The position numbers and the translations under genes were made by a program. From Thalassia testudinum (taxonomy: Eukaryota; Streptophyta; Magnoliopsida; Alismatales; Hydrocharitaceae), in contig JAZHRO010000073.1 in NCBI GenBank assembly GCA_037157565.1, positions 179,477,001 through 179,541,000 on the forward strand: a stretch of 64,000 nt of DNA, written 5' to 3'. This document shows positions 8,264-20,230 of the stretch, one piece after another; position 1 is the first letter of the stretch, and the number at the start of each line of letters is the position of its first letter. The notes beneath the pieces were generated by a model. That model had not been told where the DNA came from. It worked only from the letters and a program-made list of their open reading frames with translations, and made no database searches.

Positions 8264-9757
8264 CTACGATTTATGAGGATGCAATCCAAGACCAAAAAGT
8301 CGGGTTACAGAGAATTCAAGCGGATAATCAATGAATGTGTGCTTGGGTTGAACATCCTCAGAACAAATGTCATAAGGGTTTTGATTTGATGGTTTCAAAT
8401 GAAATGGAACCCTTAGACATAGTCTTCTACTTCCTCCGGGGTTAGCTTCCCAAATCAGAACTTCCCAGCTTCTATCCTCCTCATTCAGAATGTTAAATTC
8501 CGGGACCTCTTGCACCCCATCTGAAATTTCCAAGTCTAAAAGATGTGGCTGAATTAGAATTGACTTGGGTCTAATTATCTCAGAAACAGAATCATCGATA
8601 AGCTCAATGGGGCGTAACTGACAATCAGGGCATTTGATTGAATCTTCCAGAAAATGCGATTCTGGATCCATAATGTGAGCCCTAATAAAATTAGTTTCCT
8701 CAGTTATTAGGCTATCTAATGATCTTTCAGATTCCTCAGGCCCAATCATCTCACAAAAATCGTGTTCTGTAAACTCGCGTGAGACTTCGCAACTTGAATC
8801 TTCACCATCAGAATCAAAGAAATCAAGATTCGTATTAATGTATGTCTCAAAATCATCTGTCACTTTCTGATCCATGGAGACATACGTTTCCTCGTACCTT
8901 GGCTCAGGGATCTCAGGTGAAGAAATCAGATCATCCTTAATTGGTTGCTCTAATTCAATCTGGTCAGCCTTGTAACACGTGTTCCCCCCAACAGGTGCCA
9001 GAGCGGGTTCTGAAATTGGCTCTCCTAAAGAGAGTTCATCCTAGGAATCATCCCATGATTGAATCAAAGCAACCACAAATCTCATCCTCAATTTCACTAA
9101 CTTCCCAAGTAGAAACTCACCCGGGTTCTTATCCTTAACATCCTGAAGCCAATCCAACAAATACTTGTTCAAATCATCAATCATTTCAATCAGAGGCTCT
9201 AATCTCTCAATGCAAGGTATTGGCTGAACTTCTAAAGATTGTATGATATTCCTTAAGTTAGCCAGAACCTTATCTTGAACCTGGTTACCCTGAACCAAAT
9301 GAGTTGGTTCAGGGTTGGGCGGGTTTGGGTTCAATACAGGGGAATTAACGAATTGGAATTCGTTATACCCTTCCTGATAATAGGTCATTTCAGATTGTTC
9401 AAAAGGTGGTGACGACCTAAAGTCAGTGTAATCAGAGGATGGGTAAGAATCAGTGTATCCTTCTTGATTGTAGATTGTATTAGGTTGTTCATAAAAGGGT
9501 GACGATCTATAATCGATGTGGCTCTGAAAAGGATAGAAATCACAATCATAGTGTTCAGGGTTAGACCCTAAACACGGAGGTCCGGAACTGTATCCCCAAT
9601 CCGAGTTATCCCAACTAACTGATGATTGATTACAGTACGAGTCAAGATAATCGTCCTGCTGAGGATAATTCAAAATAGGAGGGAAAGAGTGGGAATGCGT
9701 GTAATATGTGAAATGATTCATGAGAGACGGGAGGAAGAAAGGCACCTTGCAATACAA
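8264..9757 (-). pseudogene. Long frame of unknown function in element B (about 500 codons, one internal stop)
   Basis: I do not recognise this protein. The frame starts at ATG 9757 and runs to 8264 (498 codons), with a single in-frame TAG at 9041-9043. The related copy in H has CAG at that codon, so B carries one C-to-T change. The N-terminal part is rich in Tyr, Ser, Pro and Asp and has an imperfect internal repeat of about 27 residues (IDYRSSPFYEQ... then DFRSSPPFEQ..., about residues 80-135). Next comes a helical stretch (NLRNIIQSLEVQPI to LLDWLQDVKDKNPGEFL, about 170-220). The C-terminal half is acidic, with IRPKSILIQPHLLDLEI, RSWEVLIWEANPGG and the tail TRLFGLGLHPHKS. No zinc knuckle, protease or RT motif is visible. 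It sits where gag-pol lies in autonomous relatives. Confidence 0.7.
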
Positions 9758-10880
9758 CCAATCAAACCTATCCTTAAGTGGGCTAGCCTAAAGACCTACA
9801 AACCCCCAAAACCCATCTTGAGATAAAGGAACGATTTGATCTACTTCTATCTATTCAATCCAACCAGTTAGGAGGGACTGGGGAGAAGGTTCTTCCTTCG
9901 GCTTGCACCTCCGACTCCTAGTGTACCCCCCAACCGCGATCGTTTGATTCTGCTCCCCTAGCTAGACATCAGATTGAACAGTAGAAGCAGACTAATCGAA
10001 AATAATATCGTTCTGGGCTCTGAAGAGTGAGTCGAATTCTTAAGGCCAACGTCTACTCTGTTTTATTTAGGGCTAGGTTTGAATGTGCTTTAGAATGTGA
10101 TGGGCCCTTTATATGGGTTGTACCCTTAATGATTGATTGATTTGTGTGTGCGTGCACAACCAGTGGTTTTCAAGCAAGATTACTTTTGATGCGGTGAATT
10201 TTAGGGTTCAAATCTTGCTTAGTAGCTTTTAAGATTCAACTTTAGGTGTTTTCAAACAAGTTTTGTTGGCACACCAGGTTTTGGAAGCACAGGTGAAGAT
10301 GTTTTCCTTTAAACTTAAAAGAATGTGGAGTGCTTGGTAAATCCCTAAGAGTTGAACCTAATTGGCAGCTACTTAATGAGTTGATTTTAATTGAAGTGGT
10401 GCAGCCCAATCAACTCAAACAATTGGCCTGTTGCACCACTTAATTAGGCACACAAGTGATGACCTAATCTGATTTCTACTCAATTATGTGTTTGGATGTG
10501 TGTACCGGCTCCAAAGGTTGGTTTACCGGTTGAGTTTGAAAATCAGATGAGGTTGTGTACCTCTATGAGACTTTTTTTTAATTTTTCTTTTTTTTAATGT
10601 GGGGGTTGGGGCGGGTGTGGGTGTCAAACAACAAACAATCTAACCTTAGAGTTTACAAGAACACCTAGGTTGATTGATCTTTGTGTTATTATGTGGTGAA
10701 ATGAAATATAATGGGTGGGAGGTGGGGGATAACTCACAGAACCTTCTAAGCAGTTTACTCCAATCTACTGCTTTTGCTCATCTCAAAAGAGTACCTGCAA
10801 TCACAATAAGAAAGGAGAGAAGTGAGGTAAATGATTCTTAAGTTGTAAGGAAAATGCGAAAAAAAATCAAAGAGCGTCGC
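9758..10880 (-). other. Untranslated leader of element B
   Basis: This lies between the primer site and the long frame, and I see no coding signal. It matches the leaders of A and H. It holds a perfect inverted repeat, AAGTGGTGCA (10394-10403) and TGCACCACTT (10432-10441), around a conserved 28-base loop containing caactcaaacaattgg. It is a candidate packaging or dimerisation signal. Confidence 0.65.
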
Positions 10881-10902
10881 TTCCCCGGCAATGGTGCCAA
10901 AA
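10881..10902 (-). promoter_or_regulatory. Primer binding site of element B
   Basis: The reverse complement, ttttggtgccattgccgggg, matches the complement of the plant tRNA-Asp(GUC) 3' end apart from two differences. It abuts the LTR that starts at 10903. Confidence 0.9.
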
Positions 10903-12635
10903 TGTTGCACGTCGGGTTGCTACGCTAACGTGTTCAGTTTTCAAAACCTGTCATCATAGTATGAAAGCGAAGAACTCGTGTTCAACAAATAAAATTTATA
11001 TCGGAATGGAAATCCCAAGTCGAACACAGGGAGGCGGACGTTTGATTTAAAAAAATTCACGTTTGTTTTATTTGTCACGAAGTAAATTAATTGATTAGAA
11101 CTATCTATCTATTTGCACTAAATAAAAGAGAAAGAGAGAGAGAGAAAGAATAAGAGAGAGAATAATACAAACAAAAATCAAAAGAGATATAGAATGGACA
11201 TGGAATTCATCACCAAAAAGATTGTTCATTACACTAAACATTACGATTAGAAAGTGGGAAAATGATTACACTAGAAAGCGGTAAATCTACTCTAGAAAGC
11301 AGTAAATCTATTCTAGAAAGCAGTAAAAAGAATGCGGAGAGAGAAATCCTCCTCGATGGTCACTTGGAGGACGAGTCGGACGGGATGATGTCTGGACGAA
11401 GGAGGATGGAGTAGGACAAAGGAGGACGAAGCAGGAAGAACAGGAACGAGGCAGCACATCGTCGTCGTCGCGGGATCCGCTTCCGAAACGGGGACGAAAA
11501 ATTGACTTTATCTCGCGAGAAGCATCCTGGGTGTGGGACAAGCTTCACTTGAGCTTTGGAGAGGGAGAGAAGAGAAGGAAGGGATGAGAATTTTGTATGG
11601 AGGGGGTCTCCTTTTATAGTTGCAAGGAGTGAGGGCAATTTGGTCATTACAACTCTAAAAATATTAATTCAGAACCTTTAGTGACGGATAAAACCGTCGC
11701 TAAAGGTCCAAACGTGGCCTTTGTGGGTGGTGCGCACGCGCCTGCTCATCTCCTCGCACGTAACGCACGCGCACGTCCAACTGATCACAGCTGTCCAATC
11801 GCGAGATCAGACGGCTTAAATCGCACTACCGCCCGCCTCCTCTGCGTGCCCACCTGCGTGCGATTCCGCTTGACGGCGGGCATGCGTGGGCACGTCATCT
11901 TGAATGAGCGCACATGGCCATTGGATCGCGATCGTGCGGTCAATCAGGCGCGCGCTTTTGCTCCAATTGTAGTGCGGCGCGGATTGAACGCGCACCTGCA
12001 CTTCGTGTTAGAGTGCTCGACCAACGTGCTATGGGCGCATTTGTGTCGAGCACCTAACTTAAGCGCAGGCACGTCGCAGCCGTTGGATCTTGATCCAACG
12101 GCGAGGAAGGGCTAATGCGGAGGCCTTCAGCGGGTGCGTGCAGACGATTGGGCGACCGAGATGGCACCACGTGGCACCATCTTGGTCGTCCATCTTCTGG
12201 GTGATGTAGATGGTGCCACAGGTGTTGGATTGACTCGATTTTTGTGTCATTAGGCTGTAATCGTCGATCCGAATCCATCCGTGTGGTCGGATTTGTCGTT
12301 TGAAGTTCGAATTCACACCATCTTGGCCCTTGATCTTCTAGGGTTCCCCGATCTCTATTTGATGCTACAGATGTCTGATTAGGGCGATCTTGGAGTCGTT
12401 GAACTCCAATCGTCGCCCTGATCACATCTATGTGGTTGGATCTTCAATCTGAGGCCCCAATAAAAAGTTTTTCCTGTCCCTGAACATAAAAGGAGACAAT
12501 TAACCTCCATTTTATTCAAACTACTCTAAATGCAAAATGAAGCATGTTATGCAATATTTATAGTATGCAATGCAATCCTATGCTTAAGAACATGCATAAA
12601 TAGACATCTTAAGTAGTGTAAACATGTTTACATCA
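10903..12635 (-). repeat. 5' LTR of element B
   Basis: It starts TGTTGCACG at 10903 and ends TTTACATCA at 12635. It contains the CTAGAAAGC-type repeats (about 11270-11325), an inverted TATA box (11610-11619) and a 14-bp inverted repeat (11674-11687 with 11694-11707). The tRNA-like module (about 11965-12040) has A-box-like TAGCACGTTGGTCGAGC and B-box-like GCGTTCAATCCGC, the latter decayed by one C-to-T. The CCGTTGGATC palindrome is at about 12080-12101 and the G-box palindrome at 12159-12182. Frequent C-to-T and G-to-A differences from the left LTR fit ageing of a methylated copy. Confidence 0.9.
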
Positions 12636-12640
12636 GCTTT

Positions 12641-13083
12641 CCATCTTCTATGTTTTGTAGACGGTGACACGAATGTCAGATTGGACCGATTTTCTCGCCG
12701 TTAGGCTACGATCGTTGATCCGAACCAAATCCGTGCAATTGGATTTGTCATCTAAGTGCGGATTGACACCATCTTGGCCCTTGATTTTTCAGCTTCCGCG
12801 GACTATATCTGGTGCAACGGATGTCCGATCAGGGAGATCTTGGAGTCATTGAACTCCAGTCGTCGCCCTGACCAGATCCGTAGGGTTGAATCTTCAGTCC
12901 AGAGCCCTAATTAAAAGTTGCCCTGTCCCTACCATAAAAGGAGACAATTACTATACAATTTGTACAATTTGACCTAAATGCATGATTATGCGTGTTATGC
13001 TTTATTTACAATGCCTGATGCTAATATGGTACTAAGAACATCCATTAATAGACATTTTTGGCTATTTAGATGTATGCACATCA
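12641..13083 (-). repeat. Right (5') LTR of element A, second part
   Basis: The sequence continues the A LTR interrupted at 4953. The join rebuilds the expected run seen in other LTRs (cttggc, then tccatcttct). It ends TGCACATCA at 13083. Together the two parts give about 1.79 kb. Confidence 0.8.
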
Positions 13084-14918
13084 ACGAGCTAGGACTCACT
13101 TCCCCCTCCTATTGCCGCCTCGCGAGGGGAGTTGGTCAAAGGCAAGGTACCTGTCGCGGACACCCTTAGCCCAACCATTCCATGAGACCAGCACTACGCA
13201 CCAAGTATCCTTGATGCAGCTTCTCGAAGGAGAATGCCCTCCTCCTACTTGCTGAAGGGGGCGACTGGACCAGGTGCCGAGTAACTAGTCAGCCCAGAAA
13301 GACTACAAAGAAGGTCTCTAAGGTTAACCCACATGTGTATTTACGGCACCAACCATAGGTGCCCAGCCACTACTATGAATAACCCTCTTCACGGGCATCC
13401 CAGTAGGCCCTGCCAACAGCAAGTCGAAACGAAGTAACAAAAGGAGCCTCTATGCCAAGTCATTCGAGCAAGCAAAAGGGATCAGGCCAAGCCTCCTAAA
13501 ATGTGGTTCACAAAACCCTTGCGAGCAAACCCTAGACAAAAAATGCATTCTCACACTTAGCATACGAGCAGTCCATTGGATGAATAATAAACTATCTTTT
13601 ATTTCCTTTACAACAAATACTGACTGTTACATTCCCCGAATCGTGGTCTCCGATTAAGTTATAGCTAAAAGCAAACAGGGGATTACAAAAAAATAGCACA
13701 GGATTCTATGGCTTCACCCTCAATCCCCCAAGACTGCTCTCACTCAGAAGAATAGGGTGATAGTGCAACAGTAGGACGGGCGAACCTTGTAGCTCTTGCC
13801 AGACTCGCCTAGAACGACCCCTCGATAGAAGCTAGCCCATCTCAGTTGACCATCACTCGACCGGTAAGTGCTCATGGATAGCGATGGCTGCTCGAGGCAG
13901 TTGGGGCTGCTTGGAGGTGTGGAGTACCTCCCAATCTATCAGCAAGGTACCCCACCTAGTCAATGCCGTTAGGCCTTCAGCCGGTCCTTCCGCAAGGAAT
14001 CCCCAGATGAACCTAACCATCTGGATGAACACCATGGGCGCCATCTGATTAAGGCCCCGTGTCTGGCTGGGTAAATACACCCCCGCTAGAGGAGCTACTG
14101 GCAAAGGCAGCCTCGGTTCCACCCGCGTGGAATCACCAAGAGAGCTGACCAAGGCAGGAAGCGTCACAACTCTACAAGAGGGCGAAACAACCCTGGGCCC
14201 CAGGAGGCACCCCCGCAACCCTGTCCTTGGCCTGTTCTCCACACCGGCCCGAAAAGAAGGGTGCAGCTGCATCTCTCTCCCAAGGAACGTCATGCCAGGA
14301 TCACCCCACAGGTGCCATGAGAGAGTATGCCCCGCCACCCCTTGTTCCTTCACCAACTTCCACTAGAGCTCCTCACAAGTAAGAGGATCGCTTCTTCGCA
14401 CCCCGCCAAGCAAGCTTCCCCCATGCAAAATGGACCCCTGGCCGTGACAAGCCACCGCATCACCTGATGTTGCCTAGCAACGAACACCCCCACAAGCCTG
14501 CACCAGGAAAACAAAGTTAACCACACAGGACGGAGGTCAACCCACAATAGAAATCTCAAAAGATGTAAGCCCTTACCAAGGCCTACGCATCGAATAGGGG
14601 CATGAAGAGGGATACACCCTCATCCAAAAAGCTGCACATAACCACTCTTCTGCCACTCTGCCGAACACGTAGAAATTCGCCGGTAGAGCTCTATTCAAGG
14701 AGCGAACGAGTCACAACTCCTCCTTGCGATTCTCAAGTCCTCCGAGTGTAGCCCAGGATGATGGAAGGCACTGAAGAAAGCCCCACATCAGGCCTCTATT
14801 TATGGCCCCACCACACAAGCCCTCAAGGGTGGTAACGTCTTTTCCACCCCAAGTCAATCGCCTGCGGACTGTCGGTTCCCAAGAAACCAAATCCCTGGAG
14901 ATACAGCACAGATTTCGC
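13084..14918. other. Unassigned GC-rich segment, possibly an LTR of another gypsy family
   Basis: I cannot assign this 1.8-kb block. It contains gaagggggcgactgg (about 13254-13268), which resembles the polypurine tract and LTR start of Tat-lineage gypsy elements on the plus strand. It also has a good TATA-like sequence on the minus strand (ccataaatagagg, about 14796-14810). A minus-strand frame of 167 codons (13853-14356) and another of 69 codons (14350-14559) show no domain I recognise. Neighbours on both sides are LTR ends of A and C, so the block is the target into which both were inserted. It could be a remnant of a further retroelement. Confidence 0.3.
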
Positions 14919-16670
14919 TGTTGCATAACTGCACCAATGAAATCACCAATTGATTCGCGGGTTTTCGCGATGGAAAAGTTAGGGTTTCGAGAACCCATCA
15001 TAGTCGCAAAAATCTCGCTATCAGATAAAATTTATATCAAAACTCGATAAGGAGTCCCGGGTCGAACACGGGGAGGCAAACGTTTGGTTTTGAGAAATTC
15101 ACATTTCACTTTTATTTGTTTTTGGTGTTTTTGTCTTTTATGATTTTTTTGGTATTTTTATAAGGCAAGAGATTAGGTCGAAATAATTTCTATCTAATCT
15201 ACTTGCAGAGAGATAGAAATAGAGATAGAAATAATCATATATATATCTAAACAAATGTTTACTACAATTTGAAAAATGAAAAACTACATTACAAAAGCGA
15301 TAAAAGATAAGGTGAGAAGAATCCCTCTCGACGGTCACTTGGAGGACAACTCGCTCTAACGGCACCCAGATGAAGGTGGGGAGAAGTTGGATGAAGGGGA
15401 ACGACGGCAGAGGAAGGAGGACGGAGCAGGACGGCGTTGCAGCGAGAATCTTCTTCCCGATGGAGGTGAGAGGGCAGCCACGGGATGCTCCACGAAGGGG
15501 GATGAGATGTGGGAAAAATACTTTTATTTCTACTCTAGAGGAGCATCCCGAGCTTGAGACAAGCTCTCTCTAGAGCCTTGGAGGTGGCAAGGAGAAGAAG
15601 GAAGAGATGATGAAGAAAGGGAGGTGTAGAGGTCCTTTTATAGTGGAGGAAAGGATCCATTTCATGTACAAGGAATTTAGTGACATCAAAGGTGTCGCTG
15701 AAGCTCCCTCCTAAACATCGCTGAAGGTTGCCAGCCAATGCATACACCTGCTCGCTCACAGCTGCACGTGCCTGGTCGAAGCGTAGTTCGATCGGAGATG
15801 GACGATCCAGAATGCGTGATGATTGCACCTCTTGATCGTGCGTTAAATGAGGCATTGAACCAGTATTGTGATCGTGTGTGCGCACGCGGGCGCATTCGCG
15901 CTCATCCCTTGCACCACGTGGCTTCATCTCAACCACTCGATCATGATCGAGCGGTCAAATTTGGGCGTGCCTCTCTACTGCAGTCAATTAGAGGCGCTGG
16001 GGAATCGAACCCGAGCCACGAGTTTGAGAGCTCCTCTCCCAACCAATGCACTGCGATGCTGGATTATCGAGTTAAGGAATTGAGTGCTGTGGGCGTGGAG
16101 GCATCCCAGCCGTTGGATCTTGATTCGACAGCTAGGATTCAAGGGAGCATATGACAAAGGGCATTGGCAGTAGCTGCTAGCCGATGTTGGGCGGCCTAGA
16201 TGGCACCACGTGGTGCCATCTGGGTCATCCATCTTCTTTCTATTGCAGAGGATGCCACGATGCTCGAATCAAGATGATCTTTACGTTGGCTGACTGCGAT
16301 TGTCGCTTCGGATTCATTGATATGGTCAGATTTTTCATCCAAAGCCCATAAGGATGCCGCATTGCCCCCTGGCCATTGATCTTCCTTAGACTACATACGT
16401 GCTACGGAATTTCGATCTAGACGATTTTGGAAGTGTTGGACTCCGATCATCGTTCTGATCAGATCCGTACAGTCAGATCATCAATCTGAGGTCCCGAAAT
16501 GAATCTCTTTCTCTCCTGGCCATAAAAGGTCGCAATTAACCTAAAATATACATAAACTACTCTAAATGTAGAATGATGCATGCTATGCAATATATATAGT
16601 ATGGAATGCATATCTAAGCCAGGAACATGCATAAATAGATATTTTAACCTAAATGGATGTGTCTACATCA
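14919..16670 (-). repeat. 3' LTR of element C
   Basis: The right end is clear, TCTACATCA at 16670 beside a polypurine tract. The left end is inferred at TGTTGC (14919), which gives 1.75 kb, the family length. It contains an inverted TATA box (15634-15643), a decayed inverted repeat (ttagtgacatcaaaggtgtcgctgaa, about 15669-15694), and a tRNA-like module (about 15990-16062) with a clean B-box-like GGGTTCGATTCCC (16000-16012) and TGCATTGGTTGGGAGAGG (16033-16050). The perfect G-box palindrome is at 16198-16221. C belongs to a different subfamily from B and H. Confidence 0.75.
15990..16062 (-). other. tRNA-like module in U3 of element C
   Basis: On the minus strand GCATTGGTTGGGAGAGG is followed by a B-box-like GGGTTCGATTCCC at tRNA-like spacing. 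The middle, CTCTCAAACTCG, recalls a tRNA-Leu(CAA) anticodon loop. The base sequence differs from the module in B, although both sit at the same place in the LTR. It is not a functional tRNA because the stems do not close. Confidence 0.6.
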
Positions 16671-18476
16671 TAACCCCATGCCTATCTTTTACTAGCCCCT
16701 AGCAAAATCAAACTAAATGCTATCTATAAAAATAGAATTAGGGTCTAATCACTTAAGGCATTAGTTGTTTATTAACATTAGGAAATTTTGACTAAGGGCC
16801 TAAACTACGAAGACCCAACAGTGCTCGGGTGCCTACCAGAATGCAGACCGCCCAAGTCCTCACCTTATTTGAAAAGGGAAGATACACATTTTTTCTGTTT
16901 TTCTATTTTTTTGGATTTTTGAGTTTAAGGTTTCGGAGCAACTTGCTACGGCTACCCAACCCGCCCAAGAATCGAAAAGGACTTTAAGTTCTAAGCATCT
17001 TGTGAAAGAGTGATAGACTCACTAGGCGGTCATTAAAACGGACTTCAAGTTTCTACGACCCTAGGTGACCTTAAGAATTTCTGCCTAAAGTTTATATTTC
17101 CGATCGGTAGCTTTCTCCGTACTTTTTATTTTTTTTACGAGGTCAACACAAGGGTAAACCCAGTGTATATCTCCCCAGCTTATTCTACTTCTCCGCTTCT
17201 TCCTAGGTGTTTAGAAATTATACGTGCATTTCGTAAGCTGGGTTCTGGACAACCGGCCGATGAGTTGTTACCACCGACCACTTGCCAGCCATACTCGTGC
17301 GGTGAAGTATGGCTTATTTATTTATTTTATTTTATTCTCTTTTTTTATTTTTTTCTCTCTTTTTTTTTTTGGTATTTCTTTTTCTCTTTTTTTTTCTAAG
17401 TAGGTGGCTTCCCTGATCTAAGATTTATCTAAAGGCAATAGGAAGAGAATGGTTGTGTGGCTGAGCTCTGGACAACCGGCCGATGAGTTGTTACCACCGA
17501 CAACTTGCCAGCCATACCACCCTAGAAGGTTCATTAGCTACCTAATTTCCGTAAAAATCGTCGAAAAGTAAGTCTGTACAAATAGTGTGTAGATGCTTTA
17601 GGCTTAAAGTCCCGTCAAATCAGAGGATGGGTAGAAAAGTCGTGTAGTTATCACCCCAATTTATTGGCCAAATTTGAATAAAATTACATGGTGAGGACTT
17701 GAGACCAAGTCCACATTTTAGTGGACATTAGGGCTGATTAAGCCTAAAAACTTGAAGAGTCTAAGTGTTCAGGTCCTATCGTATCATTTCCTAAAGTTAA
17801 TAACTTCCAAATGCCTAAGTTCTCTTCTCCTAATTCTATTTTTTTTTTGTATTTTTGAATTTTTAATTTTTTTTAAAATAAAAGAAATTCTACAGAGCTA
17901 ACAAAATAATTTTGAAATTAAGTATCCACCCCCATGCCTAAATGATGCAATGTCGTCATTATAAAAATACAGACATGAAAAGGGCAGAATAAATAGAATA
18001 TCACCTAAATTTCGTGATAGATCCGGACAGCTTCACAGAGAAAGTAGAATATACACACGTGCTAAGTTTATTGCCTTCAGCTAGGCATATTATACAAGCA
18101 AAGAAGAGGTTAAGAATTCACAGGTGCAGGTTAAAATCAAAATAAAAATATTGATCTCAGGACCTGCCAACAAGTGTCCACAAATTTGGAGCAGATTGTG
18201 GTGCAGACCGATGCCCCAAGGTCGAGTGTATCTAAGGTTCTAGATAAAAATTAACCAGAACTGGAGATCAGTATGCAAGCGGGACCGGGCCTGCAATTTG
18301 TGAGGATGCAACCCAAGTTCAAAAAGTAGGATAATAGGAAAATCAAGATTAAAAAGATAATCAATGAATTTTTGCTTGGATTGGACATCCAAGAAATAGA
18401 AAATGTCTTAAGGGTCCTGGTAAAAGGTTGGTGGTTTCAGGTCTATAGGAATCCTTAGACTCAAATTTCTACTTCC
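16671..18476 (-). other. 3' internal part of element C
   Basis: Beginning at the terminal polypurine tract and hairpin (TTTTACTA 16687-16694, TAGCAAAA 16700-16707; a G-U pair in element sense), this matches the 3' region of B. It has paired direct repeats (17238-17294, 17462-17516), a long pyrimidine tract (about 17315-17398), an internal polypurine-like tract (about 17932-17960) and the hairpin at 18072-18087. It ends in the C-terminal part of the long frame (about 18300-18476), where the Copia-type solo LTR interrupts it. Confidence 0.75.
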
Positions 18477-19829
18477 TGTAGGATCTAATATAGATAGCTA
18501 TTATTCTATGTGCACAAATACTCAAGCAAAATATTAGTAATAGCAAGAAAGATTTGCACAAAAAAAGCAATCAAACCACAGAAAAAGGCACAAGATATAT
18601 AGTAGTTCCCCACTCACTTGGGTACTCCACTACCTAAGCCTCCCAGCTTAGGATTTTTAACCTGATTCCCTCTTCCCCATGGGAATCAATTTACTAAATG
18701 AGGTAATTCACGGGTTACCTCAACCCAAGTACAAGAAACAGGTTTGTTACAACCCAACGAGCAAATGCTCAAGTACAAATAGGCACAGGTGTAAGATAAA
18801 AATAAACCTTACAACAAAATACCTAAGCCTCTCAACAATAATATAAAAATCAATACCAATTTGAGAACCTAGGAAGAACATGAATCGCTTCGTAGATGCA
18901 TGAGTAAAACACGTCGTTGAGCTTGCAAGAATGTAGACAGAGAGAATGGCAAGCTACTTCTTTCTCTCTTGAAAATATGGCGGAAATTTGGAATTCAAAG
19001 CTCGAGAATTTTTCTTACGTATCTAGTGTACAAACTAAGAGTCCAAAAATCATTTTATAGAGTTGGGACCTTAGTGGTTCATCTACTAGACGTTGGGATT
19101 TAAATCCCAACATTCAAGTCCTCAAGATTAATTTTCTAGCCGTTCATATTTAAGCCAACGACTAACTGGTACCGGTACTGAAGTACAGGTACTAGTACTA
19201 GCTGCTCACTATCTTTCTGCAGCTAGCACAAATGAGTCCTGGTATTGGTACTCATCATGGGTACCGATACTTGTGACTCCCAGGTTTGAGACTCACTAGT
19301 CACAGTAACCTACCTGTACCGATATTCATCATGGGTATCGATAATTGTAAGGTTCAGGCTAGAACTGAGTTTTCAAACTATGACCATCAAATACCGGTAC
19401 TCTTGATTAGTACCGGTATTTGTTGTTCATAGTTTGAGACATAGGCTCAAACCTGTGCCTTGCATATACCAATACTGATGAACAATACCAGTACTTGCTA
19501 TCAAGTACCTTTTTTAAGAGTATTACAAATTAATTACATTCTTTGAAAAATGATCATAGTATAAATCCTAGTTTATCTCTAATTAATTTTACGATCTAAG
19601 TTAATTCTTTGTTAAGAGGCATACATTCTATAAATTAAAAAATCTAATCTAAAAATCTAAACGTCGAAGATGATCTTCTCCTCCTTGACTCCTTGTCATC
19701 TTGCCTCCTTCTTGTCATCATGCCTGTTTGCCTTGATCTTCACCTAAATCTGAAAAGCACTCAATTGCAAACATTAATCCACAATAATTTTGTTAACAAC
19801 AAAACAAGATGTAGAACAAGGTTCCAACA
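18477..19829 (-). mobile_element. Copia-type solo LTR
   Basis: This 1,353-bp unit runs from TGTAGGATCT to GTTCCAACA and is flanked by a perfect 5-bp duplication, cttcc (18472-18476 and 19830-19834). The long frame of C resumes exactly across it. Read on the minus strand it begins TGTTGGAACCTTGTT, typical of plant Copia LTRs. There is no internal coding region, so recombination between two LTRs probably removed it. A stretch at about 19165-19505 is full of GTACCGGTACT-like words. Confidence 0.85.
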
Positions 19830-20230
19830 CTTCCCTCGGAATTGGTTTCCCAAATCTTCATTTCCCAGCTCCTATCCTCCATAATCATAATTTCTGAGAC
19901 CTCACAAATGTCATCATCCCTGTATAAAATATCCAAGTCCAATATTTGTGGTTGAATCAGAATTGACTTGGGTCTAATGATCTCAAAATCCAAATCATCA
20001 TTATGCTCAACAAGGTGTGATTGAGGAATGGGGCTATGAATTGAATACTTCATGAAGTCAAGACCTGAATCCACCATGCTAACCCCAACAGGATCAAATT
20101 CCTCAATTATAGGGCCATCAATTGATTCATCAAATTCCTCAGGCCCAGTTGACAAGTTCATTTTCGCGCATTTTGAAATCATCAGAAATAGTAGTATAGT
20201 TGCACTAAACCCTTGATCAAAATATTTAGT
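19830..20230 (-). pseudogene. Long-frame remnant of element C
   Basis: This is the same unknown protein as in B and H. Recognisable segments on the minus strand are IIRPKSILIQPQILDLDI and RSWEMKIWETNSEG, which align with the B protein near residues 390-440. The frame is open from about 20182 to 19793, where it enters the Copia LTR; the remainder lies at about 18300-18476. The upstream part is missing because element D is inserted near 20230. The copy cannot make the full protein. Confidence 0.7.

Larger units (their letters stand above)
4954..12635 (-). mobile_element. Element B: non-autonomous LTR retrotransposon
   Basis: This is a full-length element of 7.7 kb, TG...CA, inserted into the right LTR of element A. 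The flanking target duplication is gctgt (4949-4953) and gcttt (12636-12640), one mismatch; A's LTR reads on across the join. In element sense it runs right to left: 5' LTR 10903-12635, primer site 10881-10902, leader, a long frame of unknown function (9757 down to 8264), hairpin and internal polypurine tract, repeat-bearing 3' region, terminal hairpin and polypurine tract, 3' LTR 4983-6689. There is no gag, protease, RT, RNase H or integrase. The two LTRs differ at many sites, so the insertion is not recent. It is the same family as element H. Confidence 0.9.
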
